Of a stretch of DNA of 46,185 nucleotides, positions 42,701 through 46,185 are shown piece after piece (the stretch's first letter is position 1; every line of letters starts with the position of its first letter). The stretch covers positions 1 through 46,185 of the forward strand of contig NZ_WMBT01000013.1 in assembly GCF_009708075.1 (NCBI RefSeq), written 5' to 3'. This DNA is from Paracoccus lichenicola. GTDB taxonomy: Bacteria; Pseudomonadota; Alphaproteobacteria; Rhodobacterales; Rhodobacteraceae. Below the pieces are notes generated by a model. The model was not told the DNA's origin. It searched no databases and saw nothing but the letters and a program-made list of their open reading frames with translations. A program made the translations under genes and the position numbers.

Positions 42701-43002
42701 CAGCTAAAGGCCGACCGCAGGCTGCTGACGAAAGCCGGTGCCCCGAACACGAGGAAGGCGCCGACGACCACCAGAAGCACCCAGAGCCAACTGATCCGGT
42801 TGAACGCAGCCAGAAAGCCGGTCAGCACGAAAGCGACCGTGAACACAACCGTGGCGAGGTTGCCGCGAATCCACGCGACGAAATCGTTGCCGATGGTGTC
42901 TGCCTTCGAGAAATCCACGCTTTGCGCGAGCGCGTCATCCGCGACACCGGACGCGAGGGTGACGCTTACGAGCGCCAGCATGAGCAAATGTCGTTTGGTC
43001 AC
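42700..43002 (-). CDS. virB2: VirB2 major pilin
   Basis: A 100-aa prepilin with a signal peptide ending in DDALAQ-S and two hydrophobic helices (LATVVFTVAFVLTGFLAAF and SWLWVLLVVVGAFLVFGAP) joined by the short polar NRI loop, the classic VirB2/TrbC layout. Subunits polymerise into the conjugative pilus. Lies 15 bases after virB1. Confidence 0.93.
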   Translation of the reverse strand: MTKRHLLMLALVSVTLASGVADDALAQSVDFSKADTIGNDFVAWIRGNLATVVFTVAFVLTGFLAAFNRISWLWVLLVVVGAFLVFGAPAFVSSLRSAFS

Positions 43003-43017
43003 GAGAACAGTCCTTCT

Positions 43018-43779
43018 CTATTGCCGGAGGATGCGGTCGCGTTCCGCCAGGACGCGGACCACGTAATCGCGGGTTTCCCGATAAGGCGGGACGCTGTTGC
43101 GATACTTCTGCACCGCGCCCGGCCCTGCATTGTAGGCGGCAAGCGCCAGCATCGGGGATCGGAAGGTCTGGAGTTGCAGCAGCAGGTAGCGTGCCCCGCC
43201 GTCGAGGTTCTGCACCGGATCATGCGGGTTGACCCCAAGCTGCGCGGCGGTGCCCGGCATCAATTGCGCGTAACCGATTGCCCCTTTGTGGCTGCGCGCG
43301 ACTGGATTGAAGCGCGACTCCTGCCAGACAAGCGCCTGGAACAGCGCCGTCCATTCATGGGGCGCGATCTTGTTGGCCTTGAGCGCGGGATGGTGTTGGT
43401 AGCGCAATGCGACGCTGCGCGCCGCCGCAATACCCACAGCATGGCCCGGATTGGCCGAAACCATCCGCCGGGAGGGTGCGCGGGTTTCGAACAGCGTCAT
43501 CGCCTTGGCCCCGAAATCCGCAGCGTCGGGATCATCTGCCGCCGCCGACGGTTTCGGCGGCGCAATCAGGCGACCTTCGGCGTCATAGCGCTTCACCGGG
43601 TTACGGCGATGCGATTGCCCGATCTGGTTTCCCTTGGCGTCGAAGCGGATCACTTCGGCTACAGCGGGGGCAACCGACAGACTTAACAGACAAATCGCCA
43701 AGCAAAGGCGGGTGGAGCTACCGCGCCAAGATGACGCTTGATCCCGTTTCGGTAGGGATGCCGACGTTTCGGAACCCAA
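43018..43779 (-). CDS. virB1: VirB1 lytic transglycosylase
   Basis: About 253 aa with a TTG start. A signal sequence ([17 protein letters not shown]) leads into a linker and an SLT domain with catalytic Glu in [10 protein letters not shown], then [22 protein letters not shown] and [13 protein letters not shown]. It cuts peptidoglycan locally so the channel can cross. The true start is uncertain: no ATG fits before the signal peptide. The TTG at 43779 gives a positively charged n-region; a TTG at 43701 gives a signal without one. Either way it overlaps or abuts the upstream gene, suggesting coupling. Confidence 0.88.
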   Translation of the reverse strand: MGSETSASLPKRDQASSWRGSSTRLCLAICLLSLSVAPAVAEVIRFDAKGNQIGQSHRRNPVKRYDAEGRLIAPPKPSAAADDPDAADFGAKAMTLFETRAPSRRMVSANPGHAVGIAAARSVALRYQHHPALKANKIAPHEWTALFQALVWQESRFNPVARSHKGAIGYAQLMPGTAAQLGVNPHDPVQNLDGGARYLLLQLQTFRSPMLALAAYNAGPGAVQKYRNSVPPYRETRDYVVRVLAERDRILRQ

Positions 43780-44083
43780 ACTCGGTGAGGAGGCTGATGA
43801 GTCCGCTTGCCGTCTTGATTTCACGGAACTCGATGTCTTTTGTGCTTCGAGTTGGTGAGCGCCCCTCGTTCTTGGCGCGCTGACGCTCGCGTGCCGTGAC
43901 GAGGACAACCCAGTCGTCCGTTTCGGGATTGGCAGCCACCAGATACCAGCTTCCGTGCCACTGATACCCCCGCAGTTCCGGGGCTTTCCGGCAGACCACA
44001 TGGAGGTGCCAGCCGGAATCGAGGACGTCTTGAAGGCCTGCAACTGAAACCACATCGGCGGGTCTTTTTTGCTCGGTGCTCAC
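43718..44083 (-). CDS. Hypothetical protein heading the virB operon
   Basis: A 121-aa soluble protein from a GTG at 44083 behind GGAAGG (a GTG at 44116 would add 11 residues). Middle part has [20 protein letters not shown] and [10 protein letters not shown]; no family recognised. As the first gene of the operon, ahead of virB1 and just after the regulatory repeat, it may be a regulator or a small accessory factor. No helix-turn-helix is obvious. Confidence 0.72.
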   Translation of the reverse strand: MSTEQKRPADVVSVAGLQDVLDSGWHLHVVCRKAPELRGYQWHGSWYLVAANPETDDWVVLVTARERQRAKNEGRSPTRSTKDIEFREIKTASGLISLLTEFGFRNVGIPTETGSSVILAR

Positions 44084-44109
44084 AGTCAGGCCTTCCCACG
44101 ATAAGAAGC

Positions 44110-44132
44110 CTGACACCCTTAGGAGGCGTCAG
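44110..44132 (-). promoter_or_regulatory. Leader hairpin of the virB operon
   Basis: CTGACACC and GGCGTCAG pair with one mismatch around a seven-base loop, directly downstream (minus strand) of the inverted repeat at 44137-44172 and just before the first start codon. It could shape mRNA stability or attenuation; no full T-run follows. Confidence 0.35.
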
Positions 44133-44136
44133 GTTT

Positions 44137-44172
44137 ACATATCTATAGTCTGCGCACAAGCTATAAATATGT
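44137..44172. promoter_or_regulatory. Inverted repeat upstream of virB operon
   Basis: ACATATCTATAG and CTATAAATATGT are 12-base arms with one mismatch, 12 bases apart. Spacer begins TCTGCGC, like TCAGCGC in the 432-463 repeat. The position, 54-90 bases upstream of the first gene's start, suits an operator or activator site for the virB operon. Confidence 0.65.
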
Positions 44173-44208
44173 CACAAAATCAGTCGTATTCATGTGTTAA
44201 ACAACGAA

Positions 44209-44226
44209 AGCCTTTTTTCCAAGGCT
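44209..44226 (-). terminator. Possible terminator of the luxI operon
   Basis: On the minus strand AGCCTT pairs with AAGGCT around GGAAAA and is followed by TTTCGTT. It lies about 75 bases after the stop of the 71-aa gene. The six-base stem and short T-tract make it a weak terminator, so some read-through from luxI into virB is possible. Confidence 0.45.
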
Positions 44227-44298
44227 CGATAGCCACCGGCGACGGATGGCACAGGTCATCGGCCAGATGCAGGGCATCGGCTTTCTTGAGGCATGAAG

Positions 44299-44514
44299 TT
44301 ATTTGATATAGCCAAGAGCGGTGGGCAGGGCTGCCAGACCGAGGAACTCCGAAGGACCAGACCCATTGGCGACATACATGGCATTGTCTCGGATTTCGAC
44401 GGTGACGGTGCCCTCGGGCGTGGCGAGGCTGTCGAAGCTTCTCAGCATCGCTTCGACCATGTTCCTTGTCAGTTCTGCTTGGACAGTTTCATTGGAATGG
44501 CGGGCGGCAAACAT
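44299..44514 (-). CDS. Small hypothetical protein downstream of luxI
   Basis: A 71-aa protein with a good AGGAAG site six bases before its ATG, 21 bases after luxI stops, hence in the same operon. It reads as one helix (NETVQAELTRNMVEAMLRSF) followed by two strands (GTVTVEIRDNAMYVANGSG). Size and context would fit a modulator of quorum sensing such as an anti-activator, but there is no recognisable TraM similarity. It faintly resembles the 80-aa protein on the other side of luxI. Confidence 0.72.
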   Translation of the reverse strand: MFAARHSNETVQAELTRNMVEAMLRSFDSLATPEGTVTVEIRDNAMYVANGSGPSEFLGLAALPTALGYIK

Positions 44515-44535
44515 GGCAAACTTCCTGGATACTCT

Positions 44536-45171
44536 TTATTGAGGGCGGCGAACCGGGCATTCGATAACCTGAAAGCGTCCATCCGCATTGCCCGTGACAG
44601 GGCCGAGCTGATGCGCAGGCCAGTTCCATCTTTTCGCCATGCGCAGAAAGGCCGGCGAACCGAGGAACAGCACCGACGCTGCATCCTTCTTGCAAAGGAA
44701 ATCATTTGTGGCCTGGAGGATCATCCGGGTCACCTCACGCGGCCCATCGACCACCATCCGGGTCAATTCCCACACTGATCGGTCCATGGGCGGGATGGCA
44801 TGGCAGAGGTTCTTTGGCAGGCCAGGCAGCAAGCCCAGGCAGGCGTCCCGGATCATGTAGCTATACCGAAGATGACCGCCGCCACTGAGCTGATCGGTCC
44901 GTCTCAGCCGGGCGCCGCCGACGACCTGGTCGCCGTTAGTCGCAACGACATAGGTGGTATCGAATGAGTCGTATTGCTCGAACTCAAGATCATCGGCGTG
45001 GAAAAGGGGCCAATCGAGCCGATCAATGAAGACTTGTTTACGGAGCTTCAGGTAGCTGTTCACCAGGTTCCAATGCTGCACCCCATCAGGCAACGAGAGA
45101 AACTTCACGTCATATTGCGCAGGTATCTCGGCTATCTTATTGAAGTTCGCTTGCTGGATCTGCATTTCCAC
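44536..45171 (-). CDS. luxI: Acyl-homoserine-lactone synthase (LuxI family)
   Basis: A 211-aa LuxI-type enzyme that makes acyl-homoserine lactone from SAM and an acyl carrier protein. Conserved features: LRKQVFIDRLDW (the R-x2-V-F and W), FEQYDSFDTTYVVA (conserved acidic residues), GGARLRRT, and the central WELTRMVVD motif. The GTG at 45171 is five bases after AAGGGA; the ATG two codons later is the alternative. The start lies within the end of the upstream 80-aa gene. As traI heads the trb operon on Ti plasmids, luxI here lies directly upstream of the virB operon on the same strand. Confidence 0.93.
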   Translation of the reverse strand: MEMQIQQANFNKIAEIPAQYDVKFLSLPDGVQHWNLVNSYLKLRKQVFIDRLDWPLFHADDLEFEQYDSFDTTYVVATNGDQVVGGARLRRTDQLSGGGHLRYSYMIRDACLGLLPGLPKNLCHAIPPMDRSVWELTRMVVDGPREVTRMILQATNDFLCKKDAASVLFLGSPAFLRMAKRWNWPAHQLGPVTGNADGRFQVIECPVRRPQ

Positions 45172-45379
45172 GAAATTCCCTTGTCGATCCGATAAACATT
45201 CTGATGCCGTGGGACGTCACAGCCCAGACACCCCAATTGCAAATTTGCAGAACGACGTATTCGCCTTCTTGGGCCTGAGCGCACATCTGCACAAGATTTT
45301 CCGCCATGTCTGGCGTGAACTCCGCAGACGCGAGCACGGTCAGGTTCTTGGGCGTGACCCGTTCGGCGATTGACTTCAT
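45137..45379 (-). CDS. Small hypothetical protein upstream of and overlapping luxI
   Basis: An 80-aa protein whose last 35 bases overlap luxI, so it is likely co-translated. It consists of a helical stretch (TPDMAENLVQMCAQAQEGEY) and strands (VVLQICNWGVWAVTSHGI), no signal peptide. First gene after the candidate lux box. Start ATG 45379; a GTG at 45409 is possible. Family unknown. Confidence 0.7.
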   Translation of the reverse strand: MKSIAERVTPKNLTVLASAEFTPDMAENLVQMCAQAQEGEYVVLQICNWGVWAVTSHGIRMFIGSTREFRGNADPASELQ

Positions 45380-45451
45380 GATCCTGCCTTGGACCCTTCT
45401 TTCTTCCACATTTGCAGACTTAACGAACCAATCGGGGATTGACAGGAGGTC

Positions 45452-45476
45452 GGCTAAAAGGGCTGGCTTTTTAGCC
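45452..45476. promoter_or_regulatory. Palindrome between luxR and the luxI operon, candidate lux box
   Basis: GGCTAAAA and TTTTAGCC, perfect eight-base arms nine bases apart, about 20 bases before the luxR ATG and 73 bases before the first gene of the luxI operon. Inside it begins a second dyad, CTGGCT/AGCCAG around TTTT (45463-45478). Position suits binding by LuxR to control both directions. The sequence does not match the usual CTG-N10-CAG lux box, so the regulator is uncertain. Confidence 0.55.
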
Positions 45477-45495
45477 AGACAAAGCGAGGGGTATC

Positions 45496-46116
45496 ATGCT
45501 CGAATCGATCATTCCCAATCACGAGGATGAGTTGCGATCCCTTTCGACCTACGGGCAGGTGGGGTTCGTCATTGGGTTCGGGCTGCGCTTCGGCCAGCCT
45601 GACTTCTTCCTTAATCGCTACCCGGAGGCTTGGACGTCCCTTTACGAGCGCGAAAACTATTTTTTCGGGGATCCCGTCGCTGCGTGGACCATTGCTCGGA
45701 CAGGTTCGATCCGATGGTCCGAAGTCAGGTTTCCCGATCCTCGGGGCATCATGACCCAGGCTCGGAAGCATGGCCTGAAGTATGGGGCAACCTTTGTCGT
45801 CAAGATCGACAGAAAGAGATCGTTCCTGTCAGTGGCCCGCCAGGACCGCGAACTTAATGAGGGCGAGATGCTGGTGCTCCACAGCAAGATCGAAACCTGG
45901 GCCAAGCTTTTTGCGAAAGCCAAGGTTGCGCTCACCGATGCCGAACTTCAGGCCTTGGCCGCCATGCGCGATGGATTGCGGCAATCGGAGGCAGCCGAAA
46001 AGCTTCAGGTCAGCGTCTCGACGCTGAAAGCACGCCTTGATAGCGCACAAAAAAAACTCGGTGCACCGAACACTCTCAACGCAGTCGTGCTTGCCGTCAG
46101 GCAGAATCTGATCTGA
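45496..46116 (+). CDS. luxR: LuxR-family quorum-sensing regulator
   Basis: A 206-aa LuxR/TraR-type regulator. The autoinducer-binding domain covers about 1-140 with key positions visible (Tyr and Trp in the YERENYFFGDPVAAWT stretch, Asp-Pro, Trp in IRWSEV, Gly in KYGATFVV). The C-terminal helix-turn-helix is at about 150-205 (LRQSEAAEKLQVSVSTLKAR). It is somewhat short for the family (about 230-250 aa). It probably binds the lactone made by the divergent luxI and then controls the luxI operon and transfer genes. GAGGGG lies six bases before ATG. The end is repeated at 1-68. Confidence 0.92.
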   Translation: MLESIIPNHEDELRSLSTYGQVGFVIGFGLRFGQPDFFLNRYPEAWTSLYERENYFFGDPVAAWTIARTGSIRWSEVRFPDPRGIMTQARKHGLKYGATFVVKIDRKRSFLSVARQDRELNEGEMLVLHSKIETWAKLFAKAKVALTDAELQALAAMRDGLRQSEAAEKLQVSVSTLKARLDSAQKKLGAPNTLNAVVLAVRQNLI

Positions 46117-46185
46117 CGTCAACATGCGATTTTATTTTGTCTAAAAAGCCAGACCTTTCAGCCAAAATTGACCTTAGGTCTTTAT
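46049..46185. repeat. Terminal redundancy, right copy
   Basis: Exact copy of 1-137; see the left copy. On the circle this DNA occurs once. Confidence 0.95.

Noticed and set aside
1..46185. tRNA, rRNA or riboswitch genes
   Set aside because: None recognised on either strand by eye; a covariance-model search would be needed to exclude small ones.

Overview
The window is one complete circular plasmid. Bases 1-137 are repeated exactly at 46049-46185, so the circle is about 46,048 bp and the linear ends cut through the 3' end of a luxR gene. High GC, a RepC initiator standing alone without repA/repB, a GTTC-N7-GTTC SOS box and an Agrobacterium-like set of VirB/VirC/VirD transfer genes point to an alphaproteobacterium, most likely Rhodobacterales (Paracoccus/Rhodobacter-like). 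The host is inferred from gene content only.

Layout. 0-3.6 kb: end of luxR, small genes, orphan repC with a probable internal origin, and a lipoprotein nuclease. 3.9-5.7 kb: an SOS-controlled umuDC pair. 5.7-10 kb: a type III restriction-modification system (res, mod) on the minus strand. 10.8-14.4 kb: a structured repeat (copy A) followed by a DUF3768 / ParB-like / zinc-finger module. 14.7-16.5 kb: a coupled three-gene minus-strand cassette led by a TIGR04255-family protein. 16.5-17.5 kb: gene-poor remnant DNA. 17.5-18.2 kb: a serine resolvase with a possible res site. 18.6-23.7 kb: a coupled operon with an unknown 445-aa protein, a DyP-type peroxidase fused to about 600 residues of leucine-rich repeats, and what looks like a truncated third gene. 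23.9-26.0 kb: structured repeat copy B, then an ardC anti-restriction operon bracketed by a 126-bp inverted repeat. 26-32.6 kb: virC2-virC1-like genes facing left, a probable oriT/overdrive region, then mobC/virD1, a VirD2-like relaxase and virD4 facing right. 32.6-44.1 kb: a continuous, overlapping minus-strand virB operon (virB1-B11) including a short VirB7-like lipoprotein gene and a VirB5-like protein with a lytic transglycosylase domain in the middle. 44.3-46.1 kb: a luxI operon with small genes on each side, divergent from luxR.

How it works together. The plasmid looks self-transmissible. LuxR/LuxI probably links transfer to cell density, as traI/traR does on Ti plasmids. An inverted repeat of the form CTATAG-N12-CTATA(G/A) lies upstream of both the virB operon and a secreted-protein gene at 469, suggesting one shared regulator. 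If oriT lies near 27.9 kb and transfer genes enter last, the DNA to its left is the leading region. There the anti-restriction and ParB-like modules are oriented toward oriT and carry multi-hairpin leaders, which is the expected design for expression from entering single-stranded DNA.

Most interesting parts: the two-copy hairpin-rich leader and the ardC inverted-repeat bracket, the DyP-LRR operon, the TIGR04255 three-gene cassette, the VirB5-transglycosylase fusion, and the 12-bp-period overdrive-like repeat beside virC1/virC2. No tRNA, rRNA or CRISPR array was recognised.
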